Shown: positions 8,752 to 18,560, counted from the first letter of the stretch. The stretch is DNA of 64,000 nt from Paenibacillus paridis (GCF_006345825.1 NZ_VCIX01000087.1:248202-312201), one strand, 5' to 3'. Notes: a model not told the origin generated them from the sequence alone. Made by a program: numbers and translations.

Positions 8752-10358
8752 GTAACCAATTTCCCTTTCCACAGCTCTTCCTGAAACGCTCTAAGCCGCT
8801 GATGCTTGCGTACGAGGCCTTCAAGATATTGCTCCCACCGAGAGGCATCCTTGTCTGTCTTGTATAGCTTCTCCAGCTTCTTCAACTGCTTGACGGCGAT
8901 GCGGTACCCTTGACGGTTGCGTGTTTGGATAGATGCTTCTACCGACTGATGGTACAGCGGCATTAAGGCACGAGGGGCCAGCTTGGCAATCTCGCGCAGC
9001 GCATGCGCGCCCACGTCCTCGGGTCGGGCTCCGACAAGCATTTGCAAATCCGCCCACTCCTCATACCGTTTCTGATCGAGCCAATGGTCAGATAATTCAG
9101 AATAGGAATGAGGCAGCAATTGCGTCATATAATCGGTCCAGATCCGAAGCTCGGGACGGTCCAAATCTGCCCTGCGGCATAAGGTCACGAACGGGCCGAC
9201 CGATCGGCCGTTTTTCACATGGTTGACCCGCTCGAACAAGAAGCTCATCCATTTCTCCACAAGCGGCCATTTCTCCTCCTGCATCCGCTGTGCCGCGCAT
9301 GGATACATGACCTTCTGAGAGCGCTCGAAGCTTGTAAGCTCAAAATGCTCAATCGCCTGCTCATCACGCGTATCAAAAAAGTACATCATGCCGATTGCCG
9401 TGTGCAAGAACGCATGGTTAACCTCTTCGGCCGGCTCCTGCTTGACAAGCTCAAGCATCGCAGCAAGCTCTTTGTCATACCAGCTTCTGCTTTCCGAAAG
9501 CTTCTCGCAGAAAGCCAGGTACATGTATTCCCAATCAAAGAGCTGCCTTTCCGTACCGGATGCCCAAATCTTCACATGCGCAATCAATCCATCTGCCCAT
9601 GCCTCTTCTTCCGGCACCATTTCCCCTGGAGTCAGCTCCGAAATCAATGTATATAAATGCTCCACCCATGGCTCAGCCATGCGGATAAATGACATCTCAT
9701 GATAATATCTGCTAAATGAATCAACGGTATTTATCGCTCTTTCCGCCTGTTCCAACACAAACAAAATAGCCGTTGACCAATGCAATCGCTGCAATGGCTT
9801 CTTCCAATCCTTGGATAGCCCTTTCAAGGAAGACAGTAGCGGCTGCAGAGCATGCAGCGAGTGGCGGCATTTGCGCCAAACCTCGCCATGCGTGGCCTGC
9901 ATCCAGTCGAGCCACTCTTTAGCTGTACCTGATTCGCCCGGATCTTGGGCAATCGTTGGCACTGGCGGCTGCCCTTCCGGCTCAGCCGGTTTGCTTTTGA
10001 GCAGCGTACTGGCTGAGGAGAGTCCTAGCAATTTGAAATAAGACCGTTCCGCTAACGAATGTCCACCCTCCTGCTGACTGCAGTATTGAAAATAAACGGC
10101 AGCCATATGCTTGCAAAAACCCATATAAGGACAGGTACAGGAGCTGTATCGCAAATTGCTGGCATCTAGAATGACTGCATAAAGGTCCGTGCCTTTGACG
10201 ACGCCATATAGATGATCATGGCTGCCTTCATTAGCGCTGTCCACCTTTCCTTCCATGTAATATTGCCAGCCTCGCTTCATGATCGTCGTCTCGACATGTG
10301 AGTTCAATTGTTGTTCAATCAGCGCTTGCAGCTTTTCATTGAGGTGCATTACAGACAT
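8748..10358 (-). CDS. SWIM zinc-finger protein
   Basis: A 536-residue protein with an N-terminal SWIM finger: Cys74, Cys76, Cys82 and His84 in YSSCTCPYMGFCKHMAAVYF, the CxCx(n)CxH pattern that binds zinc and is thought to contact DNA or protein. The rest is alpha-helical, rich in Trp, Leu and Glu, with no other domain I can name. The stop overlaps the SNF2 helicase start by 4 bp, so the two are co-translated. The usual inference is that it recruits or regulates the helicase. The start MSVMHLNEK has GGAAGCGGGTGA just upstream. Confidence 0.88.
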   Translation of the reverse strand: MSVMHLNEKLQALIEQQLNSHVETTIMKRGWQYYMEGKVDSANEGSHDHLYGVVKGTDLYAVILDASNLRYSSCTCPYMGFCKHMAAVYFQYCSQQEGGHSLAERSYFKLLGLSSASTLLKSKPAEPEGQPPVPTIAQDPGESGTAKEWLDWMQATHGEVWRKCRHSLHALQPLLSSLKGLSKDWKKPLQRLHWSTAILFVLEQAERAINTVDSFSRYYHEMSFIRMAEPWVEHLYTLISELTPGEMVPEEEAWADGLIAHVKIWASGTERQLFDWEYMYLAFCEKLSESRSWYDKELAAMLELVKQEPAEEVNHAFLHTAIGMMYFFDTRDEQAIEHFELTSFERSQKVMYPCAAQRMQEEKWPLVEKWMSFLFERVNHVKNGRSVGPFVTLCRRADLDRPELRIWTDYMTQLLPHSYSELSDHWLDQKRYEEWADLQMLVGARPEDVGAHALREIAKLAPRALMPLYHQSVEASIQTRNRQGYRIAVKQLKKLEKLYKTDKDASRWEQYLEGLVRKHQRLRAFQEELWKGKLVT

Positions 10359-10454
10359 TCACCCGCTTCCTTTCCGTTCAATTGCATTCCTTCTATTATA
10401 TCAAGCCGACACGGCTGGTGCCATCATTTGGCGTCAAATGCTACGATTGGACCA

Positions 10455-10496
10455 AAATAAAAAGCCACACCGACATAGTCCTTTAGTCGGCATGGC
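10455..10496 (-). terminator. Rho-independent terminator after the orphan sensor kinase
   Basis: An 11-bp RNA stem including two G-U pairs (GCCATGCCGAC / GTCGGTGTGGC) followed by TTTTTATTTT on the minus strand, 12 bases past the kinase stop. Confidence 0.85.
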
Positions 10497-10507
10497 AAAA
10501 TGGCTTA

Positions 10508-12262
10508 TTATAAGGGCATTTTTACGATAAACGTTAATTTCCCGGCTGGCTCTGCCGTTACGTAGACATCCCCTTTATACTGCTTGGCGATGGATTTGAC
10601 AATCGATAACCCCAAACCTTGGTGATCCTGCTGCTTGGTGGAATATCCCGCTTCAAAAATCGGCCGGGCCAGCGCGCCTTCGGCGTCATCACACGTATTG
10701 GTAACCGTAAACTCCAGCGCATCGATCGTTTGCTTGCCAACGAGCGTCACATGCCTGCGGTCTTCCGAGTATTTAAGCACTTCATCAAAAGCATTGTCAA
10801 TCAGATTGCCAAGCATCCGGTTCACATCGAGCGTCTTCACGCCCATTTCCTGCATATTAAGTCCCGTAAAAGAACAGCTAAAGCCAATTTTATTGCTCTC
10901 CGCTTGTGAAATTTTGGAGCGGACCAGTGCAGCTATCGCAGGATTCCCGATATTAATAATATCGTTCATCATTCGGATATCGCCAGTCAGCTCTTTGGTG
11001 TAGCCGATGAGCTCCTGCGATTTGCCGAGCTCTGCCAAGGAATGAATCGTTTGCACATGATTCAGGAAGTCATGCCTTTGCGCCCGGATGGATTGGAACA
11101 TCTGGTTAATTTCCTCCACATACGTTTCCTGGGTCACTTTAACGACCTTGTCGCGCGACTGCCTGTAATAGCGCATGGCTACAATGGCAATCAACAGGCT
11201 GAAGGCTGTAACGATAATAATGATAATGCCCAAGTTTAAAAATTGCGAATCCAGCTTTTCCTGGATGATATGATAATCAGAGGTCAACATCAGCACGTAG
11301 CTGTTCATCGGCTGACCATCCCGATCCGTAATATTGATCCCTTTTTCATTTACAAAAGTGGGGATGTACATTTTAAACATTTCTTTGCCATCAATATTTT
11401 CCCGCAGTGTAACCATTTCTTTGGAGAAATAGGCCTGGCGCACCAGCTCCGTATCCCGCTCCGATTTGATTGTGTAAGAACCATAAAATATGGGCTCCTG
11501 CACCTTATGCCCTTGTTCAAGCCCCTCGGGGTTGATTGTCGTTTCCCCGTCAGGGAACGTTTCGGGATTGATGAAAGCAATCTCCAGCAGCGATTCGCTG
11601 CTCTCAACGGAGTTTTCAATCATTCGATGAACGCCCGTCGCGCTCTCATACTCTTGCTGCTGTTCATAGTCCACATAAGGATCGATAATATAATTGGTTG
11701 CGCCATCGTAATAGTAGCCCCACTTATTCAGCTTGTCCACATCCGTCGTAGACACCTCGAACGGGCCGCTCCAGAAATTCGGCAGCGATTGCCCGAGCCA
11801 GTCCACCGAAGCATTTTTGTGCTCGAACAACTGGGAGAATACCTCATACCACGGTACCCATGACTTTGTGCTTGTATTCAACTGATTGACATTAGAGGAG
11901 CGGTACAGCACAATATCATCCGGCAATTTCTTCAATAGCGTAATGTGGCTCAGATCCAGCTTGTCACGAAGCTCCATGAGCTGCTCTGTCGTTACCTTCT
12001 CAATATCCGGGTCCAATGCATACTGAATGGCGATCGAAGCCGTACGAAGCTCGCGCCCGATCTGGTTCTGAAATTGCTCAGACCCTTCACGCGATTGCTC
12101 CAGTGAAATTTGCAGCCGTTCAGCATGCGCCAGAAGCTCTTCTTCGAAAGAGTCTTCCAATGTTTTTTTCGTAAGAAAATAATAGGCCGTGTTATTCACA
12201 AGCACCATAACGACGATTACGCTAATCGCCACAAGCCAAATATTGCGTTGCATCTCCTGCAT
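10508..12262 (-). CDS. Sensor histidine kinase, DcuS/CitA-like (Spo0B-type dimerisation)
   Basis: A 584-residue membrane kinase. There is one membrane segment at about residues 8-30, a long extracellular sensor region to about 345, a second membrane segment (LGIIIIIVTAFSLLIAIVAM), and then the Spo0B-like box RAQRHDFLNHVQTIHSL, whose His is the phospho-acceptor. The ATPase part has NRMLGNLIDNAFDEV (N box) and GLGLSIVKS (G2 box). The RHDxxNH box is typical of CitA/DcuS-like kinases. No response-regulator gene adjoins it, so it is an orphan here. It stands alone between a terminator and the convergent SWIM unit. The signal is unknown. Confidence 0.88.
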   Translation of the reverse strand: MQEMQRNIWLVAISVIVVMVLVNNTAYYFLTKKTLEDSFEEELLAHAERLQISLEQSREGSEQFQNQIGRELRTASIAIQYALDPDIEKVTTEQLMELRDKLDLSHITLLKKLPDDIVLYRSSNVNQLNTSTKSWVPWYEVFSQLFEHKNASVDWLGQSLPNFWSGPFEVSTTDVDKLNKWGYYYDGATNYIIDPYVDYEQQQEYESATGVHRMIENSVESSESLLEIAFINPETFPDGETTINPEGLEQGHKVQEPIFYGSYTIKSERDTELVRQAYFSKEMVTLRENIDGKEMFKMYIPTFVNEKGINITDRDGQPMNSYVLMLTSDYHIIQEKLDSQFLNLGIIIIIVTAFSLLIAIVAMRYYRQSRDKVVKVTQETYVEEINQMFQSIRAQRHDFLNHVQTIHSLAELGKSQELIGYTKELTGDIRMMNDIINIGNPAIAALVRSKISQAESNKIGFSCSFTGLNMQEMGVKTLDVNRMLGNLIDNAFDEVLKYSEDRRHVTLVGKQTIDALEFTVTNTCDDAEGALARPIFEAGYSTKQQDHQGLGLSIVKSIAKQYKGDVYVTAEPAGKLTFIVKMPL

Positions 12263-12399
12263 CTTGCCCTTCTATCTATTATTGCTTTCATTATGTAACA
12301 TAACGCCCCAAACGACAATACTGCTTCGATTAACAAATGATAACAATGGATACGCTGCGCAAGATCAACAATAGGTTTTAAAGCAAGGCTTATGGCTCC

Positions 12400-13074
12400 T
12401 TAACCTTTGACCTTCTTGAAATATAAACGAACGGCCCATTTGCGCTCTTGCCGCTTCTTATAACGCGGAAGCATACGGTATATGCGCAATCCTTCGTCAA
12501 TCGCACTTCGTGCTTCCTGATTATTTCCAAGCTTTTTGTAAATCGCGGCAAGCTGGTCATATGCCTCGCAGGAGGATGAATTGATGGTTTGAAAATCTCG
12601 GATGTAAGCAAGCGCCTGCTCCGCTCGTCCATTTGAATAATAAGCTGCAAGGCGCAAATACGGCGCGCCGTATTTGACACGCGGATTAAGCTTCAGCCCA
12701 TGGAGCGTGCTTGCGGCAAAACGTTCCTCGTCGCCATTATGCAAATAACCGATGCCGAGGTCATCCCAGTATTCCGCGGAATCCTCCAGCGTGTTCTGTA
12801 AAGGCTCCAGCCACTGCAAAGCCTCCTTGTATTTCTTGCGTTCAATCAGCAGCCTGGCAAGCTCGTGTTTTGCGGAAACCTCATTCGGCGATTGATTGAT
12901 TTGCTGCCTCAGCTTCTTGATTCTCGAAATTCTCTTCAGGGGTTTAACGAAGCTAGGCGTGATCCCCACAAAGCGGCGATCCAGCACATACAGCAGGATA
13001 AGCAAAACTAGGATAGCGATAAACGGGTTGCCGAACAACCAAAACAGCATGACAAATAGACTAAATTTTAACAT
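12400..13074 (-). CDS. Membrane-anchored TPR protein
   Basis: A 224-residue protein with a hydrophobic N-terminus (about residues 5-30) that is probably a membrane anchor, followed by tetratricopeptide-like helical pairs: AKHELARLLIERKKYKEALQ, EYWDDLGIGYLHNGDEE and CEAYDQLAAIYKKLGNNQEA. The C-terminus is basic. TPR domains hold protein partners; nothing shows which one. GGGGGAT precedes the ATG. It is monocistronic and divergent from the catalase gene. Confidence 0.72.
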   Translation of the reverse strand: MLKFSLFVMLFWLFGNPFIAILVLLILLYVLDRRFVGITPSFVKPLKRISRIKKLRQQINQSPNEVSAKHELARLLIERKKYKEALQWLEPLQNTLEDSAEYWDDLGIGYLHNGDEERFAASTLHGLKLNPRVKYGAPYLRLAAYYSNGRAEQALAYIRDFQTINSSSCEAYDQLAAIYKKLGNNQEARSAIDEGLRIYRMLPRYKKRQERKWAVRLYFKKVKG

Positions 13075-13288
13075 CTTATCCCCCTGTAAAATAAAAGATT
13101 ACACTTTCTGTCGTCCATCAAACGTACGATTTATTGTTGAAATATGGTTCGATTATACCATAATTCTACCGTTTATTGATGAAAACTAGCATTTTTACGT
13201 CTTTTCATTATATGAATAACAAATAGATGTATGACTCAAACTATGCCTACGAGTTTACATTTATATGCCATTGGAGGATGAATTCGTC

Positions 13289-14863
13289 ATGACCGCAAAG
13301 GACAACACCGAACAAGAGCTAACTACCCGCCAAGGGCATCCGGTTACCGACAACCAGAACATTCGCACCATTGGGAATCGCGGACCTTCAACGCTGGAGA
13401 ATTACCATTTTATCGAGAAAATATCCCATTTCGACCGGGAACGCGTCCCTGAGCGCGTTGTACATGCACGCGGAGCCGGCGCTCACGGTTATTTCGAGGC
13501 TTATGGCAAGCTTGGCGATGAACCGATAGCTAACTATACCCGAGCGAAGCTTTTTCAGGAGGCTGGCAAGCAAACGCCTGTTTTCGTTCGCTTTTCAAGC
13601 GTCATTCATGGCGGCCATTCCCCCGAGACGCTGCGTGATCCGCGCGGCTTTGCTACCAAGTTTTATACGGAGGATGGCAATTGGGACTTGGTGGGCAACA
13701 ACTTGAAAATCTTTTTCATCCGCGATGCGATGAAATTTCCCGATATGGTGCATGCCTTTAAGCCTGATCCGGTCACGAATGTGCAGAGCATGGAGCGATT
13801 TTTCGATTTTGTGTCCCAATCGCCTGAGGCGACCCATATGATTACGTTCCTGTTCTCGCCATGGGGAATTCCCGCCAATTATCGGCAAATGCAAGGCTCC
13901 GGCGTCAATACATACAAATGGGTAAACTCCGAGGGAACGGGCATCCTTGTGAAATATCATTGGGAGCCGCTTCAAGGCATAAGGAACTTGACCCAGAAGG
14001 AAGCCGAGCAGCTCCAGGGCAAAAACTTTAACCACGCGACGCAGGATTTGTACGAGGCGATTGAGCGCGGCGATTATCCCGAGTGGGAGCTTCAGGTGCA
14101 GTGGATGAGCGACGGGGAGCATAGCGAGCTGGATTTCGATCCGCTGGATGATACGAAGCTTTGGGACCCCGAACAGTTCCCCATGCTGTCTGTTGGCAAA
14201 ATGGTGCTGAACAAAAACCCGGAAAATTACTTTGCCGAGGTTGAGCAAGCCGCCTTCGGTACGGGCGTGCTGGTGGATGGACTAGACTTTTCCGATGACA
14301 AGATGCTTCAAGGACGTACCTTTTCCTATTCGGATACGCAGCGCTACCGGGTTGGGACAAACTATCTTCAACTGCCGATCAACGCGCCAAAAAAAGCGGT
14401 CGCCACCAATCAACGGGATGGGCAAATGGCCTTTTACATCGATATCGCGCCCGGACAAAATCCGCACATCAACTATGAACCATCCACGATGGGCGGATTA
14501 AAAGAGGCTCCTCCTTCAGGAGAGCCCCATGAGCCGGCGTATTCGGCCAAACTGACCAAGCAGCCGATCGACCGCCAGAACAACTTCAAGCAGGCGGGTG
14601 AAACCTACCGCAAATTCGAAGCTTGGGAGCGTGACGAACTTATCGAGAATCTAGTCGACGCATTAAGCACCTGCAGTCCGGTCATTCGGGAGCAGATGCT
14701 CCAGCATTTCGCCGAGGCAGACAGCGACTACGGCACACGCGTTGCCGAAGGGCTTAAGCTGGCCGACCAGCGCGGCATGAATTCAAACCATGTTGGCACT
14801 ACACCGGCAAACGAAGGAATGGAGATGTCCGCCGAGCTGGGGCATAATACGGACGGCTACTAG
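13289..14863 (+). CDS. katA: Heme catalase (clade 3 type)
   Basis: A monofunctional heme catalase of 524 residues when started at the ATG at 13289, which has GGAGG 11 bases upstream; the ATG at 13265 has no ribosome site. The distal His lies in RVVHARGAGAHGYFE, the heme-pocket segment FFIRDAMKFPDMVHAFKPDP is intact, and the proximal Tyr ligand lies in RTFSYSDTQRYRVG. It disproportionates hydrogen peroxide to water and oxygen in the cytoplasm. The length fits small-subunit catalases. The gene is monocistronic with its own terminator. The promoter region holds an ATTATaccATAAT palindrome that only loosely resembles a PerR box, so regulation is open. Confidence 0.95.
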   Translation: MTAKDNTEQELTTRQGHPVTDNQNIRTIGNRGPSTLENYHFIEKISHFDRERVPERVVHARGAGAHGYFEAYGKLGDEPIANYTRAKLFQEAGKQTPVFVRFSSVIHGGHSPETLRDPRGFATKFYTEDGNWDLVGNNLKIFFIRDAMKFPDMVHAFKPDPVTNVQSMERFFDFVSQSPEATHMITFLFSPWGIPANYRQMQGSGVNTYKWVNSEGTGILVKYHWEPLQGIRNLTQKEAEQLQGKNFNHATQDLYEAIERGDYPEWELQVQWMSDGEHSELDFDPLDDTKLWDPEQFPMLSVGKMVLNKNPENYFAEVEQAAFGTGVLVDGLDFSDDKMLQGRTFSYSDTQRYRVGTNYLQLPINAPKKAVATNQRDGQMAFYIDIAPGQNPHINYEPSTMGGLKEAPPSGEPHEPAYSAKLTKQPIDRQNNFKQAGETYRKFEAWERDELIENLVDALSTCSPVIREQMLQHFAEADSDYGTRVAEGLKLADQRGMNSNHVGTTPANEGMEMSAELGHNTDGY

Positions 14864-14871
14864 CAACAAAT

Positions 14872-14940
14872 ATGAGCCAAGCAAAGTCTGTCTTCACCCT
14901 TTGCAGTAGTGAGGCTGACGATGCTTGGCTCATTATTTTC
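14872..14940 (+). terminator. Terminator between catalase and convergent sensor kinase
   Basis: A 12-bp perfect stem (ATGAGCCAAGCA / TGCTTGGCTCAT) with a 38-base loop, followed by TATTTTC on the plus strand. It could also work for the convergent kinase gene. Confidence 0.7.
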
Positions 14941-14960
14941 ACGCCTATCGTAGCTTGCAG

Positions 14961-16271
14961 TTAAATGGTTATGCGAATGAGCACGTTGCTGTTCTCATAT
15001 TCAAAATGAATTTGCCCATTATATTTTTCTACCGTTCGTTTGACAATCGAAAGGCCCGTCCCCCGCCAGCTTTGATCTTCCCCTTTAGTGGTAAAGCCTT
15101 GCTGGAAGATGCTGCTTTGTTCTTCCTCGGAGAGCACGGCAGGATTCACTACCGTAAAAATATATTTCCCTTTCTCGACCGTACAGTAAACTCGGATCAC
15201 CTTTGGCAAATCACTTTCATTTTCTTCAACGGCTTCAATCGCATTATCCAGCAAGTTGGACAATAGCTTGGCAAGATCCATCGATGAAATGCGATCAAAC
15301 GCATGGAAATCCGTTTCGTAGATCATTTGGATATTTTTGGAATGCGCCCGTTCCCACTTGCTTTGAAATAGTACCATCAGAATTGGATTTTTAATGCTTA
15401 GAGACAGATTCAAGGTTTTGGATTCCAGCGTTAGCTGCTTCAAATAATCATGGGCTTTATTGTACATCTTGAGATCCATCAGGCCATTTAGCACCTGAAG
15501 ATGATTCATGAGATCATGCCTGCTGGATTTAATCGTATCTACAATTTTCCCCAGCTCGGATATATATATTTTCTCCGATTCCTGCAAATCCCGCTTCAAG
15601 CGAGCCTTATACCATTTGTTCAGCAAATATACGCCAGCAAGAAGAACAAAGGCAAACAGAATATCCATGCCATAAATAAATAGATTGTTTTTGATTACAT
15701 GCTTGCTGATATAACCCAGATCTTCTGCAGCTATATCAATGCCTACCATGCCTAGCATGTCGCCGTTGTCATCAAAGATAGGAACGCCAATCGACATGTA
15801 GGAGCCGGTATGCTCATCGTGGATAACGTCTGTGTAATAATTTTCGGCTTGCTTGGCAAGCCTCACCTGTTCAGGAGGCACTGTACACGGCGAGCCAATA
15901 GGCATATCATCGACTTCAGGCGGGAATGCCGAAACCATCACCTTGGATACCTCGCTGTCATCAAGCAGAAGCGTATAGACGTAAAGGGCATTGATTCGTT
16001 CGCGGTACTCCTCTAAGTATCCTCTTATATTCTCGTAATGCTCATCGTTCGTTTTGGCTAGTAAAAATTGTTTATATTCTTCCTTATCCATGCCCTTTGC
16101 AATGACCAGCGCAATATCGGTGTACTGCTTGGCAAGCGTTATCTCTGCTGATTTCACAGTGGAATGATAAGAAAATACTAATTTTGCTCCGGTGAGCACG
16201 CTTAGCGTTGATACTGCGATAACAATAAAATAAAACATTCTTTTTTGATTGTTGAGACGGCTTGATTTCAT
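14961..16271 (-). CDS. Sensor histidine kinase, DcuS-like, orphan
   Basis: A 436-residue kinase of the same RHDxxNH class as the one at 10.5-12.3 kb. It has a first membrane segment near residues 11-31, a short extracellular PAS/Cache-like sensor (MLGMVGIDIAAEDLGY), and a second membrane segment (IYGMDILFAFVLLAGVYLL). The dimerisation box is SSRHDLMNHLQVLNGLMDL, and the ATPase domain has LSNLLDNAIEAVEEN and GTGLSIVKRTVEKY. No response regulator lies nearby. It starts 61 bases after the diguanylate cyclase stop on the same strand and has a good AAAGGAATC ribosome site, so the two may be co-transcribed. Confidence 0.87.
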   Translation of the reverse strand: MKSSRLNNQKRMFYFIVIAVSTLSVLTGAKLVFSYHSTVKSAEITLAKQYTDIALVIAKGMDKEEYKQFLLAKTNDEHYENIRGYLEEYRERINALYVYTLLLDDSEVSKVMVSAFPPEVDDMPIGSPCTVPPEQVRLAKQAENYYTDVIHDEHTGSYMSIGVPIFDDNGDMLGMVGIDIAAEDLGYISKHVIKNNLFIYGMDILFAFVLLAGVYLLNKWYKARLKRDLQESEKIYISELGKIVDTIKSSRHDLMNHLQVLNGLMDLKMYNKAHDYLKQLTLESKTLNLSLSIKNPILMVLFQSKWERAHSKNIQMIYETDFHAFDRISSMDLAKLLSNLLDNAIEAVEENESDLPKVIRVYCTVEKGKYIFTVVNPAVLSEEEQSSIFQQGFTTKGEDQSWRGTGLSIVKRTVEKYNGQIHFEYENSNVLIRITI

Positions 16272-16332
16272 GGGTTTGATTCCTTTTCATCACATCAGTA
16301 ATAGATAATTCTCTATGTGCGGCTGCCATCCG

Positions 16333-17922
16333 CTAATTGGCAATTACGGTCTGGTTTCTTCCTTGATGCTTCGCCTTGTATAACGCTTGATCCGCAAGCA
16401 GGAACAGAGCTTTTGCAGTCACCGACTGGGTAGGGAAATGGGCAAGGCCAAGCGATATGGTAACCCTTTGCCCCAAATGATTGTCGCTTTCCTCCATCGT
16501 CATTCGAATCCGTTCTGCCATGGCAAAAGCCTCCTTTACCGCTGCATGAGGCAGAAGTACAACAAATTCCTCGCCTCCATACCGGCTGCAGACATCGCCT
16601 GGATTAACGGATTGCTTCACAATGTCCGCTAAATGCCGCAGAACGCGGTCCCCCTCTTGGTGTCCGAACGTATCGTTAATTAATTTGAAACGATCAATAT
16701 CGAGAATAAGGAGGGCATAGGGCTTTTGCTCCTCTGTCCAACGGTTCATGATATCTTCCATGGTCCTACGATTGCTAAGCCCCGTGAGTGGATCTGTCAT
16801 GGCTGCTTGCGTCAATTGGTCGGTCTGCGCTTTGATGCCGTCCATGGCAAGCCTGAGCGTCTTGGTTAACAAATCCGCTTCCCTATTCCAATGATGTCTC
16901 TCCGGTGGGAGCGGTACCGTTTCCTTCCCTATGCTGCTGACGACATCAGCCAACTCGACGAATGGCTTGGCCAATCGGCGGGCAAACCAAATCGTGACAA
17001 GCATCAATAAAATAAAAGGGACTAACGTGTACCAGAGAATCGCCATTAGATGACTGTTTAGCTGCTCTTTGATAATGCTGATCGGAGAGAGCACCGCAAT
17101 GCCCCATTGATTTTCAGGTACATAAGAATAACCCGCCAGCTGAGTGATCCCTTTAATATTAACGGTTAGCTCATAACCGCTCTTCCCCTGTAGAAGCTTA
17201 TGTACAATCGGCAGTTGATGGATATCGGTAGCGATTCTATTTTTGTCCGGATGGTATATCAGCTTGCCGTCGGACCCGACAACATAAAAGTAGGAACCAT
17301 TGTCGTGCAAAATTTCATTGCCATAGATCATATTTAATATATTATTTTCCTGCAAATAGATCGTTCCGCCAATAAAGCCCCGATATACCCCATCACTGTC
17401 GAATATGGGCTCGCTTATAAATACAATCAAACGTTTCGTAGTTGCGCTCATATAAGGCTCGGATATAAACGGTTTTTGCAGCTCTAATGCTTTTTTGGTA
17501 GCAACTGTCGACACCTGTTTGCCTGCCGTGCCTACCGACTTCGGTGAGATCATGCTGATCATTCCGGTTTCATCGACCACAGCGATAGAGTTAAAATAGT
17601 TGCTGCTGTTGCGAATCAAATCAAGATATTTCTCCGAATCCTCCGGAAGCATGGGCCGGTTTAAGCTATAGAAGTGGGCTGCATTTTTGAGGCTGCTGCG
17701 CATCGACTTAAACAGGGAGTCCATCGTCTTGCTCATATTGGAGGCGGTCGACAGATTCAAGGTCAGCGTTGTTTCATATAAGGATTGTTTCTTGGATTGA
17801 TAGGATGCGAACAGTAAAATCGTTAACATGAGCAGCACCGAAATCGAGACTAAGCCTGTCAATAAAGTCGCCAAACTGATCTGTCTTTTTCTCCATGCTT
17901 GCATCACTCGTGCCGCTGCCAT
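16333..17922 (-). CDS. Diguanylate cyclase with extracellular Cache sensor
   Basis: A 529-residue membrane protein. An N-terminal membrane segment (TLLTGLVSISVLLMLTILLF) is followed by a dCACHE-type extracellular sensor (residues about 45-290), a second membrane segment (MAILWYTLVPFILLMLVTIW), a HAMP-like linker and a C-terminal GGDEF domain. The active-site loop is RYGGEEFVVLLP, an intact GG(E)EF, so it should make cyclic di-GMP from GTP. DPLTGLSNRRTMEDI marks the start of the GGDEF fold. An inhibitory RxxD site was not identified with confidence. It is probably co-transcribed with the following sensor kinase. Confidence 0.93.
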   Translation of the reverse strand: MAAARVMQAWRKRQISLATLLTGLVSISVLLMLTILLFASYQSKKQSLYETTLTLNLSTASNMSKTMDSLFKSMRSSLKNAAHFYSLNRPMLPEDSEKYLDLIRNSSNYFNSIAVVDETGMISMISPKSVGTAGKQVSTVATKKALELQKPFISEPYMSATTKRLIVFISEPIFDSDGVYRGFIGGTIYLQENNILNMIYGNEILHDNGSYFYVVGSDGKLIYHPDKNRIATDIHQLPIVHKLLQGKSGYELTVNIKGITQLAGYSYVPENQWGIAVLSPISIIKEQLNSHLMAILWYTLVPFILLMLVTIWFARRLAKPFVELADVVSSIGKETVPLPPERHHWNREADLLTKTLRLAMDGIKAQTDQLTQAAMTDPLTGLSNRRTMEDIMNRWTEEQKPYALLILDIDRFKLINDTFGHQEGDRVLRHLADIVKQSVNPGDVCSRYGGEEFVVLLPHAAVKEAFAMAERIRMTMEESDNHLGQRVTISLGLAHFPTQSVTAKALFLLADQALYKAKHQGRNQTVIAN

Positions 17923-18183
17923 ATGAAAAAAACCTTCTTTGCTATTGTGGTAACCTTTATTATTCGACGCAATTCGACAAATTCCTTTTCCTTATTTGGT
18001 TTAATTTCCAATATTAGAGCACAAATTGTGGAAGTACCCTAAAAACGATATCCAGTCTAATAAAGAAGCTCGTTCAGAGAACAAAAATATTCAGTTGAAA
18101 GGTACGCCAACGTTACAGTTAACTGCTTGAATCGATACCCATTAATGATTGTCACCATCACCCAATTACACGCTACCCTAAGA

Positions 18184-18217
18184 ACAAAAAAATAAGACAG
18201 CATATCGCTATGCTGTC
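18184..18217 (-). terminator. Rho-independent terminator after gerE
   Basis: A perfect 9-bp stem (GACAGCATA / TATGCTGTC) with a 4-base loop, followed by TTATTTTTTTG on the minus strand, 16 bases past the gerE stop. The remaining intergenic sequence, 17923-18183, shows no gene. Confidence 0.9.
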
Positions 18218-18233
18218 CGATTATCTAGCTATG

Positions 18234-18458
18234 TTAGATTTGTAATTCACCAAGCTTGATAAGCTCGACAACCGCTTGTGAACGACCTTTTACGTTCAGC
18301 TTTTGCATGACATTAGAAATATGGTTGCGGACGGTCTTCTCGCTGATGAATAGTTGCTGCGCTATATCTCTTGTTGTCTTATCCTGTACCAACAGCTCGA
18401 ATACCTCGCGTTCACGATGCGTCAATAAAAACTTGCTCTTATGGTCGCTACCCTTCAA
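18234..18458 (-). CDS. gerE: Spore-coat transcription regulator GerE
   Basis: A 74-residue LuxR/FixJ-type helix-turn-helix protein, the same length as Bacillus subtilis GerE and near-identical in the core: LLTHREREVFELLVQDKTT, IAQQLFISEKTVRNHISNVM and KGRSQAVVELIKLGEL. It has no receiver domain. GerE is the last regulator of the mother-cell cascade; with sigma-K it activates or represses late coat and crust genes. The start is a TTG (18456-18458) with AGGAGGGG 7 bases upstream. A strong sigma-K promoter lies upstream and a terminator follows. Its presence beside a spore-glycan island is consistent with co-regulation, though gerE is often near unrelated genes. Confidence 0.97.
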   Translation of the reverse strand: MKGSDHKSKFLLTHREREVFELLVQDKTTRDIAQQLFISEKTVRNHISNVMQKLNVKGRSQAVVELIKLGELQI

Positions 18459-18521
18459 TGTTTGTCACCCCTCCTTGCGCGGGTTTTTATGGTTTAACAA
18501 GGTTAAGGGATACAGTCAACT

Positions 18522-18550
18522 TATACTATGAAGGGGCGATACCATTGGTG
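18522..18550 (-). promoter_or_regulatory. Sigma-K promoter of gerE
   Basis: Minus-strand CACC, 16 bases, CATAGTATA. This fits the sigma-K consensus (mACm, 16-17, CATAnnnTA) at every fixed position. The predicted start of transcription is about 57 bases before the TTG. Confidence 0.8.
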
Positions 18551-18560
18551 CTGTTACGCG

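Noticed and set aside
13090..13260. PerR box before the catalase gene
   Set aside because: ATTATaccATAAT is palindromic, but it does not align with TTATAATnATTATAA at enough positions.
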